From Theristus sp. LFF4_11 (taxonomy: Eukaryota; Nematoda; Chromadorea; Monhysterida; Xyalidae), in contig JASANC010002461.1 of assembly GCA_030248135.1 (NCBI GenBank), positions 62,001-126,000 on the forward strand: DNA of 64,000 nt. Direction: 5' to 3'. The notes under the pieces were generated by a model, which saw only the letters and a program-made list of their open reading frames with translations, was not told where the DNA came from and did not search any database. The translations under genes and the position numbers were made by a program. Positions 47,101 through 58,721 of the stretch are shown here, piece after piece. Each line of letters begins with the position of its first letter. Position 1 is the first letter of the stretch.

Positions 47101-47802
47101 ATCACGCTGCGCGCATTCGTTGCTCCACGAGTTTCATGCTTTTGCAGATTTTCACCCGGGTGCCCGGCGACGCCAGCTCGATCGTGGAGGGCAGTCGGCC
47201 GGTCTCGACGCGAAGTTTCGCGTATGAGCCAGGTTTCACGGTGAAACATTTGACGATCAGTGCGGAGGATCGCGATTGTTGGATTGACCTGCGTCCGTAC
47301 GTCCATCAGACGCCCTACAGGGTGCCGCTGGAGGCGAGCCTCGCCAGTATGTACCACTTGATCCGTGGCCTTGGTCTGCGGCATATTGTCGTCGTCGACG
47401 GTGACAACACGGTTGGTGTGGCGGTGGGCACATTTGAAAATGTTGTTTTTTTGGTGTGATTTTTAAGATAAGAGCGAAAGCGCTAGTCTGAAGACATGGA
47501 ACTTATAACACAACAAACAAGCTCGCACACATAACACGCGCGCGCGTCTATCACAATGTGACAGCTGGGCGCGCTGTGTTCAGACGAGGATTTTTGTCCA
47601 AGCGAAGTGTGTTTGCACAATTTGGCTTGGTTCGCACAAAGCAGCAAGCGTTTTTGTAATAATTCAGTGCAAATCAGCTTCGGTGCAGGTTCAAGGGATC
47701 GTCACTCGCAAAGATATCGCTCGATTCAGAGAGGTACGAGAACGAGGCAAATACCGGGTGAAGGAGATGTATATTTCGCGGTTGGCCTCCGAAACCGGAT
47801 GA
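41152..47802 (+). CDS. CLC-6/7-type chloride/proton exchanger, 5' exon not found
   Basis: Seventeen exons join in phase: 41152-41365, 41666-41804, 41897-42013, 42475-42608, 42882-42965, 43188-43281, 43353-43417, 43698-43808, 43996-44111, 44399-44621, 45006-45197, 45516-45585, 45710-45813, 45911-45996, 46536-46734, 47148-47411, 47689-47802; about 774 residues. Motifs: [46 protein letters not shown] (gating Glu), [20 protein letters not shown] (proton-pathway Glu region), [40 protein letters not shown], then two CBS domains ([25 protein letters not shown] with [12 protein letters not shown]). The GKEGP glutamate and sequence pattern match CLC-7/CLC-6 (C. elegans CLH-6 group), 2Cl-/H+ exchangers of late endosomes and lysosomes. 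Exon 8 ends at a GC donor. Exon 1 opens without ATG, so at least one upstream exon is missing from this model. Confidence 0.92.
42118..42275. mobile_element. Short CCAAT/E-box inverted-repeat element, copy 2
   Basis: Ends AGTTGAACTAAATTATAAGT and TCTATAATTCAGAGTTCGAC are inverse-related. Inner blocks CAGCTGGTTGGTGGGCACGT and CACGTGAACAACTAACCAGT mirror each other. Intron 3 of the CLC gene. Confidence 0.65.
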
Positions 47803-48418
47803 AGTTGTTCTTTGGGGGGGGGCACTTTTTCGCTTTAATTGCCAAGTTCTCTTCGGAATACAAATAATAATTTAAAACAAATAAACAAATAAACAAAAAT
47901 AAATATGTCTTTCCAGGCTTCCTTTTTTTGTGTTTTTTTCAAAGAACGTTTCATGATTGTTTGACGAAAGTAGGTTCAATGGCATAATAATTTCTGACGG
48001 GAACACATCACATGTTATGAACGGGTTATTCGCTAATTCTTACTATTCTGTGCTACATGGATGCTGCGTGTGAAAACACTTACGATAATGCAATGAAGGT
48101 TTTTATTGTGTGTCATTTTGAAAAGTTTTGTCTATATTTATCTTAAATCGACCGTTTCTCGCACAAAAACACCTTTTTGTGGTCTTATCCGGTTATTCTG
48201 TGTCACAAAAACGGGAACAAGAGCCCTGCTAAAATAAAAAAAAGTGTATGCACCTGAGCGGTGGCGTTTTGTAGTTTTGATCGCCGCCATTGTTGTTTTT
48301 AATGGCGCCTCTGTCTGAGTGCGTTACCGTTGCGATATGTTCTTCTCGATTTCACGTCCACTTTTTGCTGAATGTGTTTAGCATTTGGTTGAAGTCGGCA
48401 GATAGAAAACAGAAAGCG
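47803..48418. other. CLC 3' flank and intergenic
   Basis: Overlapping AATAAA motifs (AATAAACAAATAAAC, then AAAATAAATATG) at about 47878-47905 are the likely polyadenylation signals of the CLC gene. No gene recognised in the remainder. Confidence 0.5.
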
Positions 48419-50677
48419 ATGGTGGTGGTGACTCGCAGTTTGCTGCTCACTGTTTTCGCGTTGTCCAGCGTGGCTGAGAATGAGTGGCGACTACCAATTG
48501 AGCACAATTTTGACGGTTACTTTTTCTCGATGTCTTTCTAACAGTTTTCCCGTCACGACGACTGTTTGGCAAATCAGTGTGCCAGATTGTATTTCAGCCT
48601 TTGTTTTTGTTTTGACTTTTGGAAGCATTCGTCAATAATAACAAGTCCCTTCTCGAACACCACAGAAACGGACAACTGGACGCCTCGCGGTTCGGTGTTG
48701 CTTTTCTCGTCGCGCGTCGACGGTGGCCTGGTGGCGCGCTACATCTCGGACGACTACCAGATGAGTGCGCATGAGAAGGCGGCGTTGATCGAGGCGACGT
48801 CGCTGAAGAAAATGTACCGCATTCGTTGCGCGACGAACCTGGACGAGCCGACAATCAATGCGAATGTTGCCGAGTCGTTCGTGATGAGCTTCACTGAGCC
48901 GGTTGGTGCTGTGTTGAGGTGGAATTTTTTTGGGAAAATTGCGGCAATTTTTCCATTGCGGCAAGACATTGGCTGCAGTGTGCTGGATATGGACGTCAAT
49001 TCTGAACGTCGATCGATAGTGGGTGATATCGGAGTTCCGGTGACTGTGGGTTGAGTCATGCCAGTTTGTATTAGCAGACAGTGCAGTAGGCAAAGCAAGA
49101 CAACGTTGTTTTGTTCGTCACAGAATCGCGTGGTGCAGTCGAATCTGCAGGAAGTGCTAGCGGTGAGCGTCGACAGCCACCAGCGGCGCGTGCTCTCCGT
49201 GACGCCGCAGCCGATCGTCATGGACTACGACGCCGACTACCAGCCGATCGTGGCCGAGATCACGGCCGATGCGTTCAACACCACCGTACGAATCACGGAC
49301 GTCATCGAGGGACCGGCGTACGTTTGTTTGTCGTTGTTGGTGTTGGGATTTTTAGGCGATGTTTTTTAGCCAGGGCTAACCCACAGAATCGTACAGAACG
49401 CCATTGAGTAGGGCGCCCATCGAGTTGTCTTTGTCATTAAGTGCCTATACACCCCGTCGGCGGGGCTCGATCCCTCGAGCGCACAGACTGTAGTCTAACG
49501 CACTGCCACCAGGCCACGAGCGGTGTCGTTTTTATTGGACGACTGAAATAGTATGGTGCTTTTGGTTTGTGTGCGAAATCGAAACGAATGTCGCAATTGA
49601 ACGCGCGCTGCAATTGCAGCTCGAGACATTCTGAGCTTGGAGACCCGTGTCTGCGCTAGGGGGATGATGACTTCCGGATGCTGCTGTTCGTGATCACACA
49701 CTGTGCATTCGTTGTGGCAGTTCAGTGCGGCGATTGGCTGCATATCAGGGGTGGTTGCGTTGTTGCGCCCAATCGGCAGTCAGCCACGATCGGACATTGA
49801 ATTGTGCGTGTGTTTTCTGAGTTCGTGCTTTGCTATGCAGCCCCGAAACGGTGGCGTACATCCAGAAGCTGGAGCGAGAACGCCAAGAGCGCGAGGCCGG
49901 TGGCGATCAGGATAATCGGTCGTTTCTGGCGAAATACGTGCGTTGTTACAGTACGGCCGAATAAATGAGGCAGTCCATCAAGGCGGGATGAGTCGCAGAC
50001 TAGGAGTTGTCTTTTTCAAAAATGCCAACATAATTCCCAATCATGTGTGCAAGGGAGAAAGAATGCACAGAACAGTGCGGATAATCCATTAGTTTAAAAA
50101 AACGAGTCAAATTTGGCACACAATGTGGTTTCTGAACGTCTTCTTTCTTTTATTCAAATTTCGCGCGCTCCTTGAACCCTGAAAAAAGCTGCCATGTTTA
50201 ATCGGCCATACCGTATGTTTTCTGTGGAAAAGTTCAGGTTTATAATTTTTAATTGTACAGTACGTTTCTGTCAACCCGTCAGATTTTTTTTGAATACAGA
50301 GCTTGCGAAAGAAGAAATAACGGGATCGGAGTGGCAAGAGAACATATTTGCAAATGCGGTCTTTGATTTCAGCCAAACCCCACATATTCGTTTTGTTTCT
50401 CACTGTAACTCAAAGCTTCGCATACTCTGCAAAAAGTGAAACATTAAAACGAACTTGCTGTACCAACTTTGTTGGTATAATCATGATCAAACCATGCTAC
50501 GCAGCAACCAAGCTGAGCTAAGTCAAGCTCAAGCACTGTCGTGAATTTGAATTGGTGGGAATGGAACGTTTTTGATCGGATGCATCGTTTCAGTGGATGT
50601 ACATTGTGCCGGTGGTGGTGTTCCTGATGGTGTCGAGCGCCATGAATCCAGACGGCGCCGAAGCTGCGGCACGCTAG
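48419..50677 (+). CDS. EMC10: ER membrane protein complex subunit 10 (EMC10)
   Basis: Exons 48419-48515, 48666-48901, 49124-49317, 49841-49937 and 50594-50677 join in phase to 235 residues, close to the metazoan length. Signal peptide MVVVTRSLLLTVFALSSVAE; a luminal beta domain (ETDNWTPRGSVLLFSSR, EKAALIEATSLKKMYRIRC); then the diagnostic C-terminus PETVAYIQKLERERQE, DNRSFLAKYWMYIVPVVVFL and a short tail. The FLAKYWMYIVPVV block is almost invariant in EMC10. Role: luminal and membrane subunit of the EMC, which inserts and stabilises multipass proteins in the ER. Intron 3 holds a SINE and intron 4 a MITE. Same strand as, and 0.6 kb downstream of, the CLC gene. Confidence 0.93.
49372..49525 (-). 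mobile_element. tRNA-derived SINE, second family
   Basis: Read on the minus strand the head is GTGGCCTGGTGGCAGTGCGT (A-box like) with TTAGACTACAGTCTGTGCGC and a B-box-like GGGATCGAGCCCC, then a body shared with 11270-11432 (CACTTAATGACAAAGACAAC). In EMC10 intron 3, starting about 55 bp after the exon 3 donor. Confidence 0.75.
49948..50215. mobile_element. MITE with GGCCGAATAAA termini, copy 3
   Basis: Left end ACAGTACGGCCGAATAAATG; right end CATGTTTAATCGGCCATACC. Opposite orientation to copies 1 and 2; shares CAAGGGAGAAAGAATG and CCTGAAAAAAGCTGCCATG (complements). Lies 10 bp after exon 4 of EMC10. Confidence 0.85.
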
Positions 50678-51173
50678 CAACAAGTAAAATGTGATTGGGA
50701 GTCGCACAAACGTTTCCGGTGATCTTGTCCTTGTAGCTCGTGGTTGACGGTTCAGGTGTTGCTCTGTTGGATAGGGAATCGTTTGTTTGGCTTGAAAATG
50801 TTTTGAAATGTCTTTGAAAAATTTACGGGTGTCTCACACGTTTTTCTTTGCTTCTTCTGTCTCTGTGTCGCTGATCATGTGAGAAAAATCTGACGCAATA
50901 GTCTTTTCTTTCAGTCACTGTTTGTTTATTCTTGTCGAAAATTGATGTGTTTTATTGTCTTTGTTGAGTGTGTTGTTCTTGCAAATCATCTGAGTGATCG
51001 TGAATAAAAAAATTACGTGGTCATGGAAATTTTCATCCGTGCTTTTTCGGTTGGAACCGAAACATGACTCATGTCGCTTGACTGGTCAGAGCCTACCTGA
51101 GTTTTTGATGGTCTAATTGCTTATTTAACTATTGATATTTTTGGTCAATGCTGGGTCGTAAAACCTGTTGGCA
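50678..51173. other. Intergenic between EMC10 and the BAP18-type gene
   Basis: No coding signal. TGAATAAAAAAATT near 51002 could be a polyadenylation signal for EMC10. Confidence 0.4.
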
Positions 51174-51181
51174 ATTTTCAG
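51174..51181 (+). promoter_or_regulatory. Splice acceptor directly before the BAP18 start codon
   Basis: ATTTTCAG ends 4 nt upstream of ATG 51186. With no obvious upstream coding exon this is either the end of a 5'-UTR intron or a spliced-leader trans-splice site. Confidence 0.5.
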
Positions 51182-51185
51182 TCGT

Positions 51186-52831
51186 ATGTCTGGCTTTAAA
51201 AATTGTAATCTTGCAGATTTGAAAAAAATGAACCAATCGTCATCGTCTGGTATGCCAACGCTGTCGAGCGAAGAGAGCATGCCTGCAAAGGCTCGTTGGT
51301 TTCGTTTTTTTTTCTCAAAAATACCAATTCACTTGAACTTTTTCGGCTGTTTTGTTTTGTAATCAGTCGGGCATGACGTGTTGTGTCGTTGGCTGTTGGA
51401 TACATTCGGGCAATGCGCAGTCATGCCGTTATTGCGAAATAAATAGCACGCGCAGACTTGTTGCTTTGTTGATCTGATTGATAACCTAAGTAACGTTTGG
51501 TTTGGTAGTTGTTCATTGTCAACAGGCGTCTGAAGTCCTTGAAATTTTCAACCATAACGGTTTTGAAAATATTTTCCAGGTAGCCGAAATCTTCCAAACA
51601 GCCGGCGTCGCATTCAATCGATTGGCTGAGTTGACGTTGAATTTGCACGCCCATGGCGAACCGGAAACAGAGAAGTTAGTTTATCTGAAAAGTCATGTAT
51701 TTTTAGCGGAGGTTCTGTCTTTGATTTAAAGTGTTTTTGGAGCCGATCAACGTCTAACCAGCGTCCACTGGTGTCCAAGGCATCATCTTTCGTTTTTTTT
51801 TCTTCTGTTTTCATCACTTGACGGAGCACTCAAAACTGGTGACCGGAAACCCTAAAAAAAGATTCGAGATTTTATTTATCAAACATGAAAGTTGAAATGC
51901 GATGCTGAAGCATCAGAGAAGTTTCTGCCATCAGTGATGATACTGTTCGATATGTTCTTGTTTCTGTGTGTTCGTCTTCGCACATTGTCTCTCTGTTTTC
52001 AGCATGCGTTGGTCGGAGGAAGACATCGGCCGAATGCGCACCGCGTTGACGAAATTCGCCAGTGAATTGGACGCCATCAACGAGAACGTGCAGACGCGCA
52101 CTGTGTTCGTTGGTTTTGTAATGGTTGTTGTTGGTGGTGGTGCTGGTCTCGACTCGATCTTTTCAGTCTGTTGCTCAACGAATGCTCTCTATTGCGATTG
52201 GTCGATCTGGTGCTTTGTAGGGAACTGCGCGCGCTGGCGCCTATTAGGATGTCGAGAACTCCAGTCGCAACAACACCTTAATCAACCAAATTTCCCTGTC
52301 CTCTCCTGTCGGTGTATTCACCTGCACCAGCCAATTGACAACGCATTAGCGACTTCGTAAAAATTTCTTCCGTGTTAAACCAACGGGCAGTTCTGTTCAA
52401 ATGAGCGCCAAGTTTTTTTTGCGTCAGTCGACAAATCAAGACTGACCTGAAGCGCAAGGTGGCGCTTGGCGAGCACTACAACGCCAGCGGTGGCGAGCAG
52501 AGCAGACAACACCAACAGCAACAGCAACCGCCGTCGCAGCAGCGCGACTATCCGCCGGCACGCGCGCGTCCTGTCGTGCGTCCGGGCGTTCTGCGCAAGC
52601 CGTACGACGGCGCCAGCGCACTCCACCAGCAGCCGGTCGTCTCGTACATGCACTCGAACGATGGTCAGTTCGCTCGCGCGTTTTGGCGCTCAGTCGGCAC
52701 AATAAAACGTTACGTACCGGTGGTTCCGTTGACCAGACAGAATGAGTTTTTTTGTTAAATCATTGTTGGGAGAAAGGAAACGATTTTTTTCAGCATTCGC
52801 AAGCGCTGACATTGGGCCGCCGTCGTTTTGA
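51186..52831 (+). CDS. BAP18-type chromatin complex subunit
   Basis: Proposed exons: first from ATG 51186 (MSGFKNCNLADLKKMNQSS; end uncertain near 51287), then 51580-51674, 52003-52104, 52428-52663, 52794-52831. Exons 2-4 give VAEIFQTAGVAFNRLAELTL, then MRWSEEDIGRMRTALTKFAS, NENVQTRTVRQIKTDLKRKV, matching human BAP18 (C17orf49) in order and spacing: an N-terminal GEIFxxAGxAF block followed by a SANT-like helix region. A Gln/Pro-rich tail ends in ASADIGPPSF. Human BAP18 associates with MLL1/BPTF-NURF chromatin complexes. The exon 1 to 2 junction lacks a clear GT donor; GCTCGT after AAG at 51287 would be a GC donor, or the true exon 1 lies elsewhere. Confidence 0.75.
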
Positions 52832-53235
52832 CTCCGGACAGCAGATCAACCATGCTGTGTTTTGATTTGCGGGGTGAAAAGTGTTTGCTTTGGACTATTT
52901 TCAGTTTTTCAAGTGGTCGTTTCATTTTTAAAGTAACTTTGTGTACAGATGCATGTTGTGTGTTGTGTTTCACATTTTTTGTGTTTTTTTCTTAGTGATG
53001 AAATTCGAAAATAAAAAAGTCAATGTGAGCCGGTAGTCCTGATTTGATATCTGAACTGTGTTTGCTGTACACCCTGGCCTGTGTGGACACTCAGGCTAAG
53101 CTAAACTACCTCATTTTACTCACCACGCCATTGTTTTTTTTTAAGTGCCACAAAAGTGATGGATTTTCTCTCAATAATCCAGTGATAGTTTCGCGCGATA
53201 ATCCCGCCAGAAATTTATTTTGAAAAAATAAAAAC

Positions 53236-56200
53236 ATGGACCACCACAACGCGGACGTGTCAAGCGAGTGGAGCAGCGAGCGCACGCGCCAGCAGCCGGC
53301 TGGTGACGGTGACGAGCGCGAAGGCGCACGCAGCCCTGGTGAGCACACCGTTCTGAACATTGCTTGCAGGAAAAAACGCTGGTTTCATTTCATTTTTCAT
53401 TCGAACCGTAGGCGCAAATGAGCCGAGCACCAGTGCAACGGAGGGAGCTTGCCGGTGGAAAGCAGACCGCTGGGAGGAGCCGCACTACCACTGGCTGCAG
53501 ATCAACGAGCGCAAGGTGGACGATGTCGTGCTCGAGTTCTTGTACACGCCGCACACGCTCTCGCTCTTGGTTGCACTGATCGCCTATCTCATCTATGTCG
53601 CCTTTGGCAGGTTCAGTGTTGCTTCGGCGGTTTGCAATGAAATTTTTTTGTTTTTGTTTTCTGAGCGATTGATTGGTAGCGCTGTGTTATTTGTTGCTCC
53701 GGTCTTTGTGTAGTTCCACTTCCAGTTCCTGAGTTGTGCAGTTTCGTGTCGTCTCACGTCAACGCGCTTTTTTTGCTTTTTTGGCATCCTCATGCATACC
53801 CAGCATTGCGTTTTTTTCAGCGACGACACCTCAACGCAGAACAACATCTGGGCCGGCGTGAAGACGGTGTTCGTGTTCTTTCTGATCATCGCTCTGTTGA
53901 CATTTCCGAACGGTTCGTTTTTTTAGTTTATTTTGCTTTTCGAATGCGGAACATTGATCAACGAACATTCAAAAAAACATGAATTCAGTATATTTTTGTG
54001 AACCTGTCACTTTTTTACTAACAACAACACCGCTCGCGAAAGAAGAACAAACATGATCAAGGAAACATTTGGCGACAATAAGGGTGTTTGATTTTCATTG
54101 AACCTGATAACATTCGTTCTTACTGATTCAAGATTTCGCACGCTCCTGTAGTCCGCGGCAAAAGTGACAGGTTTCAAACGAGCGCACTTTACCAGGTCCA
54201 TTCACCCGGCCGCATCCGGCGTTGTGGCGCGTCGTGTTTGGCGTCTCCGTGTTCTACCTGTTCGTGCTCGTGTTCACGATCTTCCAACACTTCAACGACA
54301 TCAAGGCGGTGCTCCGGTGGTTCGACCCAGTGCGTCTGCAAAAGTGGGAGTACGAGGAAAAGGTTGCGATAACGCTTTTTGTACTTTGTCGCGGTTTTCA
54401 CTAATTTGAACAACAGGAATGGAGATTCTGATGTGGCAGTATTGGCATTTCCACTAATCTCGAGCATAAAAAAACTGCTATTTAGGAGTACGCCGTGAAC
54501 TGCAGCAACGTGTCGTTGTCGCGTGTCTGGGAGCACGTGGACGTGTTTGCATTCGGCCACTTCTGGGGCTGGGCGATGAAGGCGTTGCTCTTGCGGCACA
54601 CCGTGATTCTCTGGTATCTCAGCATCACCTGGGAGCTCACTGAGGTCAGGGCTGCATCTGTAGATGCTGGTCACTCTATTGCAACTGATTTGCAATTTGA
54701 AATTATGTTAGATACGTTGTTGTCATTCATTGCCATCAAATCAGTACAGAGTGTGGACACGAGTTCACCGGAGGACTCCGGATTCATGAACGATTATGTA
54801 GAACAGTATATTCAAAAGTCGATATTTCTAAATAATAACGAGGAATGTCATCGAAACTTTGAACGGTTTTTTTTTCATTTCTGCATCTCTCAGATCGCCT
54901 TCTCGCATATTCTACCGAATTTCAACGAATGTTGGTGGGACGCGATTTTGTTGGACGTGCTGGTGTGCAACGGCTGCGGCATCTGGCTCGGCATGTATGT
55001 CTGTCGAAAATTGGAAATGACCTCGTTCCACTGGGAGAGTATTCGGTAATGGTTTTTTTGGGTGGGGGCTGGGTGGGTTGGAAGTTTACATGATTTTGGC
55101 TTTTTTCGGGCAGGCTAAAACGACCTTACAACAAAGAAGAATTAGGGGTGGGTCGGTATAAAAAACGGTTTTTTTCGGTATAAAAAACGGTATAAAAAAC
55201 GGTTTTTTATACCAGCGCCAAAAATGGCCAAAATAAATTACCGATATTTTACCGCGTAAATTTTGGTTTTTTTCCGGTTTTTTATACCGCCGAAGGACCC
55301 AAATTTCAATTTTTGAAATCACTCAAAATGCACTGTATTCCGCATATCCATTTCAATTTTCATTTTCGCCACTTCATAACTTGATGTTCCGGAGAACACA
55401 ATTCACGCTCTTGGTATAAATAAAGCACCCTGAGACCCGTGTCAAGTGTTGCTGGCAACAGCACGGAATCGTTGCTGTCAAACTGCGACAGCACGGATTC
55501 GCAGTCCCCGTCGGCAGCGTCAGCTGCTGCCACTGAGAACATTGCTGCGCTTGCATCGGCAAATTGTGTGGATAGCTCTGATGACGACTTCACTGATGAT
55601 GATGGTGACGGCTGCATTGATGATACTCATGATGATGATGATGGATAGACAAAAATCGGGTGAATTGCTTATATTTATTCAGTCAAATTTCCTGAAATTT
55701 TGTGTCTTTGAACTCGGAAATTGCTCAAAGTTTTGTTGGTGATGTCGTCGTGCTGTTGTACTGGTGATAGTGACCCGAATCTCCATCTGATTTTTTGCTC
55801 TTTCAATTTTGTTCTTGGTTCGCTTCTTTCGTCTGTGCGGGTTCGTGATTCTTTTTGTCTTTCGGTGATCTTTTATTTAGAAACGCGGTGAAATTGTTGT
55901 GCAGTTACATATCTCTCGATCGTGTCAGTTCAATTGATTTGCATGTATCACATTCCTTGCTGTTTCAAATATCAATCTGTCTTGCGTTAGTTTTTTTTTG
56001 TTTTAAACTCGCATCTGATAATTTTTCTGATGCTGCATTCTCTCTAAGCGCCACCGATTCAAATAAAATCAAGATTGGAATACGTTTCCATTGAAACACA
56101 TACAGTTTCTGGCTAGAATTGTGGTTTTTTACTCATTATTCAGCGGTTTGCGTAAAATCAGAGTACCAGAAATTGTCGCAATCACAGGATTCTTCAAATA

Positions 56201-58459
56201 CTGGGTCGGTAAAAAAACCGGGTTTAAAGAACCGGACGCGGTATAAAAAACCGTTTTATATACATGGATTTGAAAAAAACCGTTTTTTACCACCCCTAAG
56301 AAGAATGCAAAATTAGCCCGCAATGGGATGATCAGTCCATCAGTTGGCTGCTGCTTGTGTATTTTTGTTTCATTCAAAACTATATTGCAATTTTTCGCTT
56401 GAACTAAAGCCCCTCCGCCCATTCATGTTGACGCGCGTTGAAGCGCAGGCGTCATTTTAGTGTACGAATCTGCGCTGTTTTTTTTGCTTCATGAATATGT
56501 AGCGAAGTGACGCCGCGTGAACTGACGCTAACACTTCAAGCTCCTTGAATGGCGTTTTTAAAATTAGAAACTAACATTTGAAATCTCCGAAAATACCAAG
56601 CACCCATCCCGCACAGACATATCCGTGGTGCACGGCGCAAAGTGAAACGTGCCATACTGCAATTCACGCCAGCCAGCTGGACGGAGATGCGATGGCTCGA
56701 CCGACACAGCTCAACCAACCGAATCGTGCTGGTGTCCGTGTTGGCGCTCTTTTGGCAGGTTGGCAAACAGAGGCGCGCTCTTTGACTTGGCATTGAATCT
56801 GATGGCTTCTCTCCTTGGAACACCTTCTTCCCTTTTTTTCTTGTGCACTGACCGTTCAACGTTCGTACTTTTGTTCTCACGAATTTGTTTTATTCTCAGA
56901 CATACAGTCGAACTCAGACACTCAACTGATCGGTTGGTGATCACGTGATGCTTGCTTTCTTTGCATGAATTGCTGTGGAGGCGAATTCTGTCCTGCTTGA
57001 AGCACAATGAATCACGTGATCACCAACCAATCAGCTGATTGGCTGATTGCCTATAATTTAGAGTTTGACTGCAGAAAAGCTTCATGTGTGCTTGATGCGG
57101 CAATTCTAAAGTTGCCTCTGCCGTCTGTCGTATCTCACAGACCACAGTTATTCCAGCAGTTTTCCAACTGCCTCGTCAAATCGAAAACTGATTTTCTGTT
57201 TTTTTTCCGTGCAGTGGGCGGTATAACCGTGACGAATAATCGCTGGTGTTTGATCTTAATCGCCTAGTCGTTCGATTTGTTGAATGTTGTTGTTGTCTTA
57301 GGTGACCGAGCTGAACACGTTCTTTCTGAAGCACATCTTCGCCATCGACACCGATCATCCGTTGACGGTCGGGCGCATTTTGGTGATTGGCGCCATATCA
57401 GCACCCACCATTCGGTATTGGCTTTTTTGCATTTTGGAAACGGACGCACTCAGCTGATTGGCTGAATAATCATACGCGTCCACTTGCTCAACTAGCGCAC
57501 ACAGTTCAAATGCAGCCAATCAATCGCGCCAACTGTAGTAATGCACAATTCAAATTGTAATGCTATGCGATTGTTTTCACGGTTGCGATCCTTTGTAAAG
57601 TATAATAATTAATTTTACTAATGCTGCATTCATGAAGCAGCATTTAGCGCGTTGCTATGTTCCAACGCAGCTACGCGTCACTTAATGCTGCATTCATGAA
57701 TGCCACTGAACTGCAGTCAGTACTACGCGTGGGTGACCGACCCGAAGTGCGACCGCATCGGCACGCAGTGCTGGGTCTACGCGGCCGTAGTCATCACGGA
57801 GTCGTTGATTTGTTTTCGATTCGGCTGGCCGTTGTTTGAGCAGGCGCAGCTCGTCAACATGGCGCTCTGGTTTGCGATGCTCGTTAGTAAGCCCGGCGAT
57901 CGCTCGGTTTACTTCATTTCCACATTCCATCCGGTTTTTTATTGTGTATTTTTTTCGAAAGTTTTTGCTGATCTTTTTTTTTTTATTTGGCGATGTCGTT
58001 GCATTGTAGCCAATAAGCAATGCGAGATTTAGCTGATTTGACGTACACAATTGACTGTGAAAGGCAATGACCAAATTGACCAAAATGACCAAATTGACCA
58101 AATTAAAACTGAACTGAACTGAACTGAATTTGTTTTTTCCATGATTTGCAGACGTTCGGCAGCATTCTACTGTTGTACATTTCGATGAAATTCGCGATGC
58201 ACTCTGATGTGAGTCGTTTTTTTTGTGACATGAATGGAACAATCTGGTGATTGGCTTGTTGAACTGAGCGGCTGTTAAAGGTCACACAATTTCGGGTCTA
58301 TCAACGAATCAACGTTGCACACAGGTGACGAAAGAAGTCCGAGTGAACGGGCGTGTGGAGCATCGTTACATCGAGTCAAGCGCTGAGAATCTGATGCACT
58401 TGCATGATGCAACCGAATTGAGACACAGGAGATTGCCATCGTCGGAGAGTGATTCATAA
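53236..58459 (+). CDS. Phosphatidylserine synthase (PTDSS1/2 family)
   Basis: Eleven exons: 53236-53338, 53412-53610, 53821-53912, 54196-54362, 54486-54644, 54894-55045, 56617-56758, 57302-57414, 57717-57882, 58152-58208, 58325-58459; phases close to 494 residues, the family's normal size. Blocks: [160 protein letters not shown]. About ten membrane helices. Reaction: Ca2+-dependent exchange of serine for the head group of phosphatidylcholine or -ethanolamine in ER/mitochondria-associated membrane. PTDSS1 versus PTDSS2 substrate type cannot be decided here. Intron 6 contains a hAT-like element. Confidence 0.95.
55143..56298. mobile_element. hAT-like element with exact 8-bp target duplication
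   Basis: Starts TAGGGGTGGGTCGGTATAAA and ends TTTTTTACCACCCCTA. AGAAGAAT flanks it on both sides (55135-55142 and 56299-56306). Subterminal GGTATAAAAAACGGTTTTTT repeats occur at both ends. The 1156-bp interior has a Ser/Asp-rich frame near 55440-55648 but no recognisable transposase. Intron 6 of the phosphatidylserine synthase gene. Confidence 0.92.
56904..57073. mobile_element. Short CCAAT/E-box inverted-repeat element, copy 3
   Basis: ACAGTCGAACTCAGACACTC at the left and ATAATTTAGAGTTTGACTGC at the right, with ATCGGTTGGTGATCACGTGA mirrored by TCACGTGATCACCAACCAAT. Intron 7 of the phosphatidylserine synthase gene. Confidence 0.7.
57624..57708. mobile_element. Small hairpin element, intact relative of 16920-17565
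   Basis: GCTGCATTCATGAAGCAGCA with ATTTAGCGCG at the left and CACTTAATGCTGCATTCATG at the right. About 85 bp in intron 8 of the phosphatidylserine synthase gene, ending 8 nt before the exon 9 acceptor. Confidence 0.65.
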
Positions 58460-58721
58460 TAGACTCTTTTCATTCGAACGTGGCTCGCCGAAATGACGTC
58501 ATGTACATTTTTCGTGCAACTAGATTTTCAATCCCTTGATTTTTTCTCAAAGTATCATACATACGTGAACGAAGCAAGCAAACTGACAGGCTGGCGGGGC
58601 GGCTTTTTGGGCACGACACGATGTGTTTTACAACAGACGGTCGGAGACACGTGCAAAAAAACAAGCTGTGAAGTACAGTATGGTCGTTTAAGATCGGCTT
58701 TTTCAGAATATCGACCCCCCT
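58460..58721. other. 3' flank of phosphatidylserine synthase
   Basis: A 260-bp stretch before the foldback element. Nothing supported as a gene. Confidence 0.4.

Noticed and set aside
47068..47130. Extra exon of the CLC gene ending CGA before GTTTCATG
   Set aside because: It would leave a 17-nt intron before 47148. Joining 46734 directly to 47148 restores phase and family alignment.
55439..55648. Ser/Asp-rich frame within the hAT-like element as a gene
   Set aside because: Low-complexity, no domain, and the overlapping minus frame is equally open.
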